A stretch of 64,000 bases of DNA, taken from positions 372,001-436,000 of the forward strand of contig NZ_QXFJ01000030.1 of the NCBI RefSeq assembly GCF_003584165.1, written 5' to 3'. Shown one piece after another: positions 1-7,964 of the stretch (positions are counted from its first letter, which is position 1; each line of letters starts with the position of its first letter). The stretch is from Flagellimonas aequoris (GTDB lineage: Bacteria; Bacteroidota; Bacteroidia; Flavobacteriales; Flavobacteriaceae). A model generated the notes under the pieces. It saw nothing but the letters and a program-made list of their open reading frames with translations. It was not told the origin of the DNA and made no database searches. The position numbers and the translations under genes were made by a program.

Positions 1-109
1 AGAAGGTAGGGCGAAGATGAAAAGTAGGCTGATGTTTGTTACAACGTTAAATCACACACTGAGTAGTTTAATTTGCTGAATTACAATATTTTAAATTGAT
101 TTTTTTACG
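1..109. other. left-edge non-coding stretch
   Basis: AT-rich leader upstream of the first gene. I see no coding sequence, RNA gene or clear promoter that can be defended in these bases; it may hold the promoter of the gene starting at 110. Confidence 0.4.
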
Positions 110-1654
110 ATGACAAATGCCCATAAGGACGCGTTGTTCGTGTTGATAAAATCGCTTTCCAAATCGGAAAAGCGCCAATTTAAACTCTATGTTGGCCGAT
201 TGGGGGTCAATACGGATGCAAAGTTTTTGGCCCTTTTTAATCTGTTGGACAAGATGCGGAGGTATGATGAACGCCAAATTTTGGAAAGCGGCATTGTTAA
301 AAAAGCACAACTTTCAAACCTGAAAGCACACCTTTACAAGCAAATTTTGGTAAGCTTGAGGTTGAACCCAGTGAACCAAAATGTTCGAATCCAGATCAGG
401 GAGCAATTGGATTTTGCCACCATACTATACCAGAAAGGACTCTACAAGCAAAGCTTGAAGATTTTGGACAAGGCCAAAAGTTTTGCCATAGAAAACGAGG
501 AAAAAAATGTGGCCTACGAAATTGTGGAGCTCGAAAAGGTAATCGAGACCCAATATATTACCCGAAGCATCCCAGACCGGGCAGATGAACTGGCGGTACA
601 GGCCAAGGAACTCAGTGCCCATAATGTCATGACCAGTAAATTGTCCAACCTTTCCCTTCAACTGTACAGTATGATGTTGAAGGTAGGATATGTACGGAGT
701 GACGAGGATCTTAAGATAGTAAAGAATTATTTTGAGGCACATTTGCCCAATTACGATATCGATAGTCTGGGGTTCCGGGAGAAACTATGGTTGTACAAAG
801 CCTATTTGTGGTACAGTCTTTTGACCCAGGACTTTTTGTCAGCGTACAAATATGCCAGTAAATGGGTGGATCTCTTCAATGACAATAAAGGGATGATTCC
901 CTTGAACCCCGTGTTCTATTTGAAAGGGAACCATTATTTATTGGAGTCCCTCTTTTTTGTAAAATATGCTTCCCAGTTCAGGGAAACCTTGGAACGGTTG
1001 GAGGAACAAGTGGAGGATCCCAATTTTCCACAAAACGACAACATTGCTTCCTTGGCATTCTTGTACATCAACACCAATAAATTGAACCTTCATTTTTTGG
1101 AAGGGACCTTTGACAAGGGACTCTATTTGGTGAATATCATTGAATACGGAATCAAAAAACACAAGGAAAGGATAGATGAGCATCACATCATGTTACTCTA
1201 TTATAAAATTGCCTGTCTGTACTTCGGTAATGGTGACAACAAGAACTGTATTGTCTATCTGAAAAAGATCATTTCCAACAAGAATCTAAAAATGCGGGAG
1301 GATTTGATGTGCTTCGCCCGGGTGTTGAGCTTGGTTGCACATTATGAGGCAGGTATGGACTATCATTTGGAAGTACAGCTTAAAAGTACCTATAAGTTTT
1401 TGTTGAAAATGAACGACTTACATGCTGTTCAAAAGGAAATGATTAAATTCTTGAGAAACCTTGGGGACATCTACCCAACGGACCTCAGGAACGAGTTCCA
1501 AAAGCTGTACAACGAGTTGAAGAAATACGAGAATCACCCCTATGAAAAGAGGGCTTTTCTGTATCTGGATATCCTTTCTTGGCTGGAAAGTCATTTGGAG
1601 AACAAGCCCGTGGGGCAAATTATTCGGGAAAAGGCCATGGCCCTTACCCGGTAG
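110..1654 (+). CDS. conserved hypothetical alpha-helical protein
   Basis: A 514-residue protein without signal peptide or membrane segment, so probably cytoplasmic. The composition is Leu/Lys/Tyr rich and the sequence has repeated helical stretches of TPR-like spacing (for example around residues 95-135 and 355-400), which suggests an all-helical solenoid scaffold; no catalytic motif is visible. I do not recognise a named family. Its 3' end overlaps the convergent pseudouridine synthase gene by 11 bases. The ATG at 110 follows an AT-rich leader and there is no earlier in-frame start in the window. Function unknown; protein-protein interaction is an inference from the fold only. Confidence 0.8.
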   Translation: MTNAHKDALFVLIKSLSKSEKRQFKLYVGRLGVNTDAKFLALFNLLDKMRRYDERQILESGIVKKAQLSNLKAHLYKQILVSLRLNPVNQNVRIQIREQLDFATILYQKGLYKQSLKILDKAKSFAIENEEKNVAYEIVELEKVIETQYITRSIPDRADELAVQAKELSAHNVMTSKLSNLSLQLYSMMLKVGYVRSDEDLKIVKNYFEAHLPNYDIDSLGFREKLWLYKAYLWYSLLTQDFLSAYKYASKWVDLFNDNKGMIPLNPVFYLKGNHYLLESLFFVKYASQFRETLERLEEQVEDPNFPQNDNIASLAFLYINTNKLNLHFLEGTFDKGLYLVNIIEYGIKKHKERIDEHHIMLLYYKIACLYFGNGDNKNCIVYLKKIISNKNLKMREDLMCFARVLSLVAHYEAGMDYHLEVQLKSTYKFLLKMNDLHAVQKEMIKFLRNLGDIYPTDLRNEFQKLYNELKKYENHPYEKRAFLYLDILSWLESHLENKPVGQIIREKAMALTR

Positions 1655-2384
1655 TACAGGCATCCCAAAGCGGATCTTTTGGTGGCGGTGCCACAAATTT
1701 GATGTTTTCCTTGGTAACGGGATGTTCCAATTCCAAGCTTCTGGCGTGTAAATGTATACCACCGTCTTGGTTGCTTCGGTCCGCACCGTATTTAAGATCG
1801 CCTTTGATCCAGCATCCGATGGCGGCCAATTGGGCCCTAATTTGGTGGTGCCTTCCAGTTTTTAAATCTATTTCCAACAAATAGTAAGTATCCAGCTTTT
1901 GGATCAACCTGTAGTCGAGGATGGCTTTTTTACTGTTCGGTACTTCCTTAGGATGGGCATAGGATTTGTTCTGCTTTGGGTTGCGCACCATCCAATGGAT
2001 TAGCGTATCGCTTTCCTTTTCGGGTGGATTTTTCACTAAGGCCCAATACGTTTTTTTGGTCTTTCCTTCGGAAAAAAGTTTGTTGAGTCTTGGAAGCGCT
2101 TTGGAGGTCTTTGCAAAAACAACAAGTCCAGAAGTAGGTCGGTCCAACCGATGGACCACACCCAAGTACACATTGCCAGGCTTGTTATATTTTTCCTTGA
2201 GGTATTCCTTGACTACATCGCTCAAAGGCGCGTCCCCTGTTTTATCGCCTTGTACAATATCGCCAACCCTTTTATTGATGACAATAAGATGGTTGTCCTC
2301 AAAAAGTACTTGGAGGTTGGATTTGTCAGATCTTAAGATTTTTGGACTGTTGGATTGTTGGATTTCGGGTTTGTTAGATTTCAC
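1644..2384 (-). CDS. RluA-family 23S rRNA pseudouridine synthase
   Basis: Isomerises uridine to pseudouridine in rRNA in the cytoplasm. The family motif HRLDRPTSG is at residues 79-87, with catalytic Asp at about residue 81; the later KTGRHHQIRAQLA motif is also family-typical. There is no N-terminal S4 domain, so it is a short RluA/RluC-like form; the exact target uridine cannot be read from sequence. The only start in frame before the conserved core is GTG at 2384, which overlaps the TGA of the upstream four-helix-bundle gene (GTGA), implying translational coupling. Residues about 5-15 are encoded by a TCCAA-type repeat, so the native N-terminus may have been replaced. Confidence 0.9.
   Translation of the reverse strand: MKSNKPEIQQSNSPKILRSDKSNLQVLFEDNHLIVINKRVGDIVQGDKTGDAPLSDVVKEYLKEKYNKPGNVYLGVVHRLDRPTSGLVVFAKTSKALPRLNKLFSEGKTKKTYWALVKNPPEKESDTLIHWMVRNPKQNKSYAHPKEVPNSKKAILDYRLIQKLDTYYLLEIDLKTGRHHQIRAQLAAIGCWIKGDLKYGADRSNQDGGIHLHARSLELEHPVTKENIKFVAPPPKDPLWDACTTG
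2342..2364. repeat. inverted repeat arm flanking S23-type gene (downstream arm)
   Basis: A TTGGA-periodic 23-base stretch matching the reverse complement of 2789-2811 at 19 of 23 positions. The two arms bracket the four-helix-bundle gene. This arm lies inside the first codons of the pseudouridine synthase gene. Confidence 0.6.
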
Positions 2385-2731
2385 GCTAGGGTTGATTTGA
2401 ACTTTGAGGTCATTTTGATAATCCCATTCAGTTTTTCGATGAGTTCCTGTGTTTTTTCTTTTGAGACAAATCCCAGGTCATTTGAAATTAGAAGTTGTGT
2501 TTCCAATTCATACATGGAGCCTATTGCAATTTCCAAAAACCTTGAGAAATCTTTGTTTGATTTTCTGGAACAACCTTCTGCAATATTGGATGGAACAGAA
2601 ACAGAGGCCCGTCTTAACTGATTGATGATTCCAAATTTTTCGGTTTCAGGAAATGAAGTGGTGACCTCATAAATATCTGAGCAAAATTCCTTGCTCAGCT
2701 TCCATGTGGTCAGCTCTTTAAATCGATGCAT
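2381..2731 (-). CDS. four-helix-bundle protein (23S rRNA intervening-sequence / S23 type)
   Basis: 116 residues with the family signature FGIINQLRRASVSVPSNIAE (about residues 33-52) followed by the typical FLEIAIGSMYELETQL helix. The family comprises proteins encoded in 23S rRNA intervening sequences, stand-alone chromosomal homologues abundant in Bacteroidota, and relatives of the Avd accessory protein of diversity-generating retroelements; they form basic four-helix bundles that assemble as rings and can bind nucleic acid. Here it stands alone between panB and an rRNA-modifying enzyme, co-directional with both, and is flanked by inverted TTGGA repeats. No reverse transcriptase or variable repeat is nearby, so a retroelement role is not supported. 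Biological role unknown. Confidence 0.88.
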   Translation of the reverse strand: MHRFKELTTWKLSKEFCSDIYEVTTSFPETEKFGIINQLRRASVSVPSNIAEGCSRKSNKDFSRFLEIAIGSMYELETQLLISNDLGFVSKEKTQELIEKLNGIIKMTSKFKSTLA

Positions 2732-2788
2732 ATCTGTTGATCTAAGGAGGCTGAAATTATTATGTTATCTTTTTATTGATTTTCCAAT

Positions 2789-2811
2789 AATCAAACTATC
2801 CAATTGTCCAA
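2789..2811. repeat. inverted repeat arm flanking S23-type gene (upstream arm)
   Basis: Matches the complement of 2342-2364 at 19 of 23 positions. It starts 5 bases beyond the panB stop codon and lies 58 bases upstream of the four-helix-bundle start. Confidence 0.6.
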
Positions 2812-2815
2812 TAGT

Positions 2816-3634
2816 CTAGTATGATTCTTCCTCGTTGGGAAAATCCTTGGATTTCACATCATCCACATATTGGGAAATGGCGGCACTCATTTCATCGTAA
2901 AGATTCAAATATCTTCTGAGGAACCTTGGGTGGAACTCATGGGTCATGCCCAACATGTCGTGGACCACCAAAACCTGTCCATCGACTCCGCCTCCAGCAC
3001 CAATTCCAATTACAGGAATGGAAACACTTTCCGCTACTTCCTTGGCCAATTTGGCTGGAATTTTTTCAAGAACAATGGCAAAGCAACCTAGTTCCTCCAG
3101 CAATTTGGCATCCTCCTTCAATTTGTCAGCTTCTTCCTCTTCCTTGGCTCTTACGGTGTAGGTTCCAAATTTGTAGATAGATTGCGGTGTAAGCCCCAAA
3201 TGTCCCATCACGGGAATACCTGCTTCGAGAATCCGGCTGATGGAAATCTTGATTTCTGCACCACCTTCGACCTTCACGGCATGGGCACCACTCTCCTTCA
3301 TGATCCTGATAGCCGAGCGTAAAGCCTCTTTGGAATCACCTTGGTAACTCCCAAAGGGGATATCCACGACCACCAGTGCTCTTTTGGCGGCACGTACCAC
3401 CGAAGAAGCGTGGTATATCATTTGATCGAGGGTAATGGGCAAAGTAGTTTCATGGCCTGCCATGACATTACTGGCCGAATCACCCACCAAAATGGCGTCC
3501 ACATTGGCGGCATCCACAATTTTTGCCATGGAATAGTCGTAGGAGGTCAACATGGAAATTTTTTCCCCGGTTTGTTTCATTTCTACCAAAGACTTTACCG
3601 TGACCCTTTTGTATTCTTTTTTTGCAACAGACAT
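2816..3634 (-). CDS. panB: 3-methyl-2-oxobutanoate hydroxymethyltransferase
   Basis: First step of the pantothenate branch: transfers a hydroxymethyl group from 5,10-methylene-tetrahydrofolate to 2-oxoisovalerate to give ketopantoate, Mg-dependent, cytoplasmic. The 272-residue length fits the family. Visible signatures are [13 protein letters not shown] near residue 30, the metal-binding VGDS near 52, GHLGLTPQS near 145, the catalytic-Glu segment [11 protein letters not shown] and [20 protein letters not shown] near 210-230. It heads the minus-strand set with the S23-type and pseudouridine synthase genes. No panC or panD is adjacent. Confidence 0.97.
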   Translation of the reverse strand: MSVAKKEYKRVTVKSLVEMKQTGEKISMLTSYDYSMAKIVDAANVDAILVGDSASNVMAGHETTLPITLDQMIYHASSVVRAAKRALVVVDIPFGSYQGDSKEALRSAIRIMKESGAHAVKVEGGAEIKISISRILEAGIPVMGHLGLTPQSIYKFGTYTVRAKEEEEADKLKEDAKLLEELGCFAIVLEKIPAKLAKEVAESVSIPVIGIGAGGGVDGQVLVVHDMLGMTHEFHPRFLRRYLNLYDEMSAAISQYVDDVKSKDFPNEEESY

Positions 3635-3705
3635 TATCTTCTTTATTTACCAGCTAAATGTAAGCAGATTTGTTTAATTTGGGCTTCAATCAAAAAACTA
3701 AAGAG

Positions 3706-4185
3706 ATGAGAAAACTACTCAGCGTACTGATACTGTTTCTTTTAGCCATTGCTGTCAATGCGCAAGGTTCAAATCCATCCGAGGAAGCGACCAAAGACAA
3801 AATCAGAGGGGTGATCGAAACCTTTTTTGATGGTTTCCATAAACAGGATTCCACCATCATTAAATCAACGGTTGCCAATCATGTGGTGCTGCAGACTACA
3901 GGTAAAAATCAGGAAGGAAAAACATTGTTCAAAAACGAGGAGTTTTCCAAATTCCTGAAATCTATTGTCAGCATTCCTGATAGTGTGAAGTTTGAGGAGA
4001 AATTGACTTCCTTTTCCATTCAAATTGACCGAACCATGGCCAATGCTTGGGTGGGGTATGAATTTTGGTTGAACGATACCTTTAGCCACTGTGGTATTGA
4101 CTCCTTTCAATTGGTGGATTTTGATGGGGAGTGGAAAATTGTGTATCTGATAGACACTAGGGGAAAAGAAGGGTGTTTGGATTAA
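3706..4185 (+). CDS. secreted NTF2/SnoaL-like protein
   Basis: 159 residues with a clear signal peptide (MRKLLSVLILFLLAIAVNAQ), so exported to the periplasm. The mature part has the alternating pattern of a small NTF2-like alpha+beta cone: an N-terminal helix (EEATKDKIRGVIETFFDGF), a middle strand with AWVGYEFWLND and a C-terminal strand DFDGEWKIVYLIDTRGKEGC. Ligand or enzymatic role is unknown. The ATG at 3706 is chosen because the signal peptide begins there; an in-frame TTG at 3670 would put 12 polar residues ahead of it. It is convergent with sdaA, the stop codons overlapping by four bases. Confidence 0.8.
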   Translation: MRKLLSVLILFLLAIAVNAQGSNPSEEATKDKIRGVIETFFDGFHKQDSTIIKSTVANHVVLQTTGKNQEGKTLFKNEEFSKFLKSIVSIPDSVKFEEKLTSFSIQIDRTMANAWVGYEFWLNDTFSHCGIDSFQLVDFDGEWKIVYLIDTRGKEGCLD

Positions 4186-5606
4186 CAGTCACTCAAAAAT
4201 ACCCCAACAGCAAGACCTCCTTCGGAGGTTTCCTTGTATTTGGAACTCATATCCTTTGCAGTTTCCCACATAGTGTTCACCACTTTATCCAGAGGTACTT
4301 TGGCGTCCTTGGGGTCGGTGTCTAATGCCAATTCCGCAGCATTGATGGCCTTTATGGCACCCATGGCATTGCGTTCAATACAAGGCACCTGCACCAATCC
4401 GCCAATAGGGTCGCAGGTAAGCCCAAGATGGTGTTCCATGGCAATCTCGGCGGCCATCAATACCTGTTCAGGGGTACCACCCATGAGTTCGGTCAATCCT
4501 GCTGCGGCCATGGCCGATGAAACCCCAATTTCTGCCTGACAACCACCCATGGCAGCGGATATGGTGGCCCCTTTCTTGAAAATACTGCCCACTTCACTGG
4601 CCACTAGTAGAAACTGCTTGACATCATCAAAGTTGGCGTCGTGGTTTTCGATAACCATATAGTACATCAGCACGGCTGGGATGACCCCTGCACTTCCATT
4701 GGTGGGAGCGGTGACCACCCTGCCCAATGATGCATTCACCTCATTCACACTCAGGGCAAAACAACTGACCCATTTGATGATCTGGCGGAATTTCACCTCG
4801 GTATCCCGAATACCCTCAAGCCATTCCTGTGGATTGGAGTAGGGGACTGTCCCTTTCAGCTTTTGGTGTAGGTCATAGGCGCGTCGTCTTACGTTGAGTC
4901 CGCCTGGGAGTATGCCTTCGGTATGACAGCCCACGTACATGCACTCCAGCATGGTGTTCCATATGCTTTGTAGGCCTTCATCAATTTCCGTTGCTGTTCT
5001 CAAGGACAGCTCGTTTTCCATGACAATTTCTGAAATGGATTTCTTCTCCGTCTCACAGAAATGGAGCAGTTCGTTCCCTGTTTTAATAGGATAAGGAAAG
5101 GTTTTGAAGGTCTCCTTGTTCTCTTTGGAATGGATGAGTTCCTCTTTCACCACAAACCCACCACCAATGGAATAATAGGTTTCTTCTGAAATCTCCCCAT
5201 TCGAGAGTTGAGCGGTGAAGCGAATTCCGTTGGCATGAAAAGGTAAAAATTCTTTTTTGAAGGAAATATCCTGGGTATAATCAAACGGAACTTCCCGTTT
5301 TTCACCAAAAAGTATCTTGCCTTGGTCTTTTATGCTGTCAATACTTCCTGAAATACTGTCAATGGGTACCGTCACCGGATCGGCTCCCAATAGGCCCATG
5401 GCCACGGCAATATCGGTGGCATGCCCTTTGCCTGTGAGTGAAAGCGACCCGTAAAGGGAAACCGAAACGGACTGTACTTGGTCAAAAACACCATCCTCCT
5501 CCAACTCGGCTATCCACCGTTCCGCGGCACGCCATGGGCCTAGGGTATGTGAGCTGGAAGGGCCAACCCCAATCTTGAGCATGTCAAACACACTGATACA
5601 TTCCAT
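4182..5606 (-). CDS. sdaA: L-serine ammonia-lyase, single-chain iron-sulfur type
   Basis: Converts L-serine to pyruvate and ammonia using a [4Fe-4S] cluster, cytoplasmic. Residues 1-150 form the beta domain ([20 protein letters not shown] is diagnostic). The alpha domain follows, with the cluster cysteines visible in [16 protein letters not shown] and PCIERNAMG. Length 474 fits the fused one-chain enzymes. The ATG at 5606 directly precedes the conserved N-terminus. It sits alone, divergent from dnaK across 228 bases. The iron-sulfur cluster makes the enzyme oxygen-sensitive in known members. Confidence 0.97.
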   Translation of the reverse strand: MECISVFDMLKIGVGPSSSHTLGPWRAAERWIAELEEDGVFDQVQSVSVSLYGSLSLTGKGHATDIAVAMGLLGADPVTVPIDSISGSIDSIKDQGKILFGEKREVPFDYTQDISFKKEFLPFHANGIRFTAQLSNGEISEETYYSIGGGFVVKEELIHSKENKETFKTFPYPIKTGNELLHFCETEKKSISEIVMENELSLRTATEIDEGLQSIWNTMLECMYVGCHTEGILPGGLNVRRRAYDLHQKLKGTVPYSNPQEWLEGIRDTEVKFRQIIKWVSCFALSVNEVNASLGRVVTAPTNGSAGVIPAVLMYYMVIENHDANFDDVKQFLLVASEVGSIFKKGATISAAMGGCQAEIGVSSAMAAAGLTELMGGTPEQVLMAAEIAMEHHLGLTCDPIGGLVQVPCIERNAMGAIKAINAAELALDTDPKDAKVPLDKVVNTMWETAKDMSSKYKETSEGGLAVGVFLSDC

Positions 5607-5741
5607 TGGTTCAATTTATGTCTCCAAATATAACATCTTGCACCTAAAAAATTGAGAATTTCGAATTGGGAAAGGCTTCATTTTGATTTTTGATCAAACG
5701 GTGCTGGATTAAGGGCGTTCCAGAAAAATATCCTCAATTAG

Positions 5742-5756
5742 CTGACACCTTGTCAG
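5742..5756. promoter_or_regulatory. perfect palindrome upstream of dnaK
   Basis: CTGACA-CCT-TGTCAG is a perfect 6+3+6 inverted repeat 79 bases before the dnaK start codon. It could be an operator or heat-shock control element; I infer this only from symmetry and position. Confidence 0.45.
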
Positions 5757-5834
5757 ATTATCGCCCGTGGCATGATCATTGACATTTCATGTCCGAAGAC
5801 AAAAAGAATTTTAAACAGATATAACTTAGATACA

Positions 5835-7751
5835 ATGAGCAAAATTATAGGTATAGACTTGGGTACGACCAACTCCTGTGTCTCTGTAATGGAGGGGAAC
5901 GAACCAGTGGTGATTCCAAATGCCGAAGGTAAACGTACAACCCCATCCATGATTGCCTTTGTTGAAGGCGGGGAGATCAAAGTGGGAGACCCAGCTAAAA
6001 GACAAGCGGTAACCAATCCACACAAAACGATTTATTCCATTAAGCGGTTCATGGGTAACAAATACTCAGAATCACAAAAGGAAGCGGAAAGGGTTCCATA
6101 CAAAGTGGTAAAAGGCGATAACGATACCCCAAGGGTGGATATCGATGGTCGTTTGTATACCCCACAAGAACTTTCGGCCATGATCCTTCAAAAAATGAAG
6201 AAGACTGCCGAGGACTACTTGGGACAAGATGTGACCAGGGCGGTAATCACCGTTCCTGCTTACTTTAACGACTCCCAAAGACAGGCCACCAAAGAAGCCG
6301 GTGAAATTGCCGGGCTTACCGTGGAACGTATCATTAATGAGCCAACCGCAGCCTCTTTGGCCTACGGTCTGGACAAAAAGGACAAAGACCAAAAGATTGT
6401 AGTGTTCGACTTTGGTGGTGGTACGCATGACGTTTCCATTTTGGAATTGGGTGATGGTGTATTCGAGGTTTTGGCCACAGACGGTGACACTCACTTGGGT
6501 GGTGACGACGTGGACCAAAAAATCATTGATTGGTTGGCCGAAGAGTTCAAGAAAGATGAGGACATGGATCTTAGAAAAGACCCCATGGCCCTTCAAAGAT
6601 TGCGTGAAGCTGCCGAGAAAGCCAAAATCGAATTGTCCTCTTCTGCACAGACAGAGATCAACTTGCCTTACGTGACGGCAACAGCTTCTGGACCAAAACA
6701 CTTGGTGAGAACGTTGACCAGGGCCAAGTTTGAGCAATTGATCGAGGATTTGGTAAAAAGAACCATCGCTCCTTGTGAGACGGCATTGAAATCTGCAGGA
6801 CTTTCAAAAAGCGATATAGATGAGATCATCTTGGTAGGTGGTTCTACCCGTATCCCTGCGGTACAGGAAGCCGTTGAAAAATTCTTCGGTAAAAAACCAT
6901 CCAAAGGAGTGAATCCAGATGAGGTGGTGGCCATTGGTGCCGCTATCCAAGGGGGTGTATTGACCGGAGATGTGAAGGATGTATTGCTATTGGATGTTAC
7001 GCCTCTATCCTTGGGTATCGAGACCATGGGTGGTGTAATGACCAAATTAATTGAGTCCAACACGACCATTCCGACCAAGAAGTCACAAGTGTTCTCCACA
7101 GCGGCGGACAATCAACCTTCGGTAGAAATCCACGTGCTACAAGGGGAAAGACCTATGGCAGGGGACAACAAAACCATCGGAAGGTTCCACTTGGACGGTA
7201 TTCCACCAGCACCAAGAGGTACCCCTCAAATTGAAGTGACCTTCGATATTGATGCCAACGGTATCATCAAGGTTTCCGCAACGGACAAAGCCACGAACAA
7301 GACCCAGGATATCCGAATCGAGGCTTCTTCAGGTTTGACCGAGGAAGAAATCAAAAAGATGAAGGCCGAAGCCGAGGCCAATGCCGAAGCGGATAAGAAA
7401 GCGAAGGAAACTGCCGATAAGTTGAACGAGGCCGACGGTATGATTTTCCAGACCGAAAAGCAGTTGAAGGAGTTTGGTGATAAATTGTCAGCCGACAAGA
7501 AAAAGCCAATTGAAGATGCTTTGGAAGAATTGAAGAAGGCTTATGAAGGTAAGGACCTTGTAGTGATCGAGCCGGCTTTGAACAAGATCAACGAAGCTTG
7601 GAAAGTAGCTTCCGAGGAAATGTACAAGGCACAAGCCGACGCAGCTCAGGCGAACGGAGCCGACACTTCTGCAGGTGCAGATAGCGCTGCCAGTGGTGGA
7701 GCCACTGAAGGCGACAATGTGGAAGACGTTGACTTCGAAGAAGTGAAATAA
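5835..7751 (+). CDS. dnaK: molecular chaperone DnaK (Hsp70)
   Basis: 638-residue ATP-dependent chaperone that folds and protects client proteins with DnaJ and GrpE in the cytoplasm. The nucleotide-binding domain starts [35 protein letters not shown] and [12 protein letters not shown] are the phosphate-1/2 and adenosine motifs; the substrate domain follows ([10 protein letters not shown]) and a helical lid ends in the DnaK-type [14 protein letters not shown] tail. The ATG at 5835 is chosen from this conserved start; an upstream in-frame ATG at 5772 would add a non-conserved 21-residue extension. Monocistronic with a strong terminator; dnaJ/grpE are not adjacent, as is common in Bacteroidota. 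Confidence 0.98.
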   Translation: MSKIIGIDLGTTNSCVSVMEGNEPVVIPNAEGKRTTPSMIAFVEGGEIKVGDPAKRQAVTNPHKTIYSIKRFMGNKYSESQKEAERVPYKVVKGDNDTPRVDIDGRLYTPQELSAMILQKMKKTAEDYLGQDVTRAVITVPAYFNDSQRQATKEAGEIAGLTVERIINEPTAASLAYGLDKKDKDQKIVVFDFGGGTHDVSILELGDGVFEVLATDGDTHLGGDDVDQKIIDWLAEEFKKDEDMDLRKDPMALQRLREAAEKAKIELSSSAQTEINLPYVTATASGPKHLVRTLTRAKFEQLIEDLVKRTIAPCETALKSAGLSKSDIDEIILVGGSTRIPAVQEAVEKFFGKKPSKGVNPDEVVAIGAAIQGGVLTGDVKDVLLLDVTPLSLGIETMGGVMTKLIESNTTIPTKKSQVFSTAADNQPSVEIHVLQGERPMAGDNKTIGRFHLDGIPPAPRGTPQIEVTFDIDANGIIKVSATDKATNKTQDIRIEASSGLTEEEIKKMKAEAEANAEADKKAKETADKLNEADGMIFQTEKQLKEFGDKLSADKKKPIEDALEELKKAYEGKDLVVIEPALNKINEAWKVASEEMYKAQADAAQANGADTSAGADSAASGGATEGDNVEDVDFEEVK

Positions 7752-7780
7752 TACACATTCAGTTATAATCAACAACAGAA

Positions 7781-7809
7781 AAGCCCCGATTTGAGTCGGG
7801 GCTTTTTTT
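7781..7809 (+). terminator. rho-independent terminator after dnaK
   Basis: Stem AAGCCCCGA / TCGGGGCTT with a short loop followed by a run of seven T. Confidence 0.9.
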
Positions 7810-7964
7810 ATTCCAAAAGTGTTCAGGTCAGGACTATCCCATAAAAGGTGTAAGTGAAAATAGCAAAGCAATTTTTTGTATATTTAAGCATAGCACATAG
7901 GAGCACCTCAAATTCCCTCCCCCATATGATGTAAGGTGCCTGTGATTGACTAAACACTAAAATC

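Noticed and set aside
2381..2731. Diversity-generating retroelement based on the Avd-like gene
   Set aside because: No reverse transcriptase, template repeat or variable repeat nearby.
5772..5834. N-terminal extension of DnaK from the ATG at 5772
   Set aside because: The 21 extra residues have no counterpart in DnaK, whose conserved start [10 protein letters not shown] lies at 5835.
6072..6737. Long minus-strand open frame inside dnaK
   Set aside because: Codon-bias shadow of the dnaK coding sequence, with no recognisable protein features.
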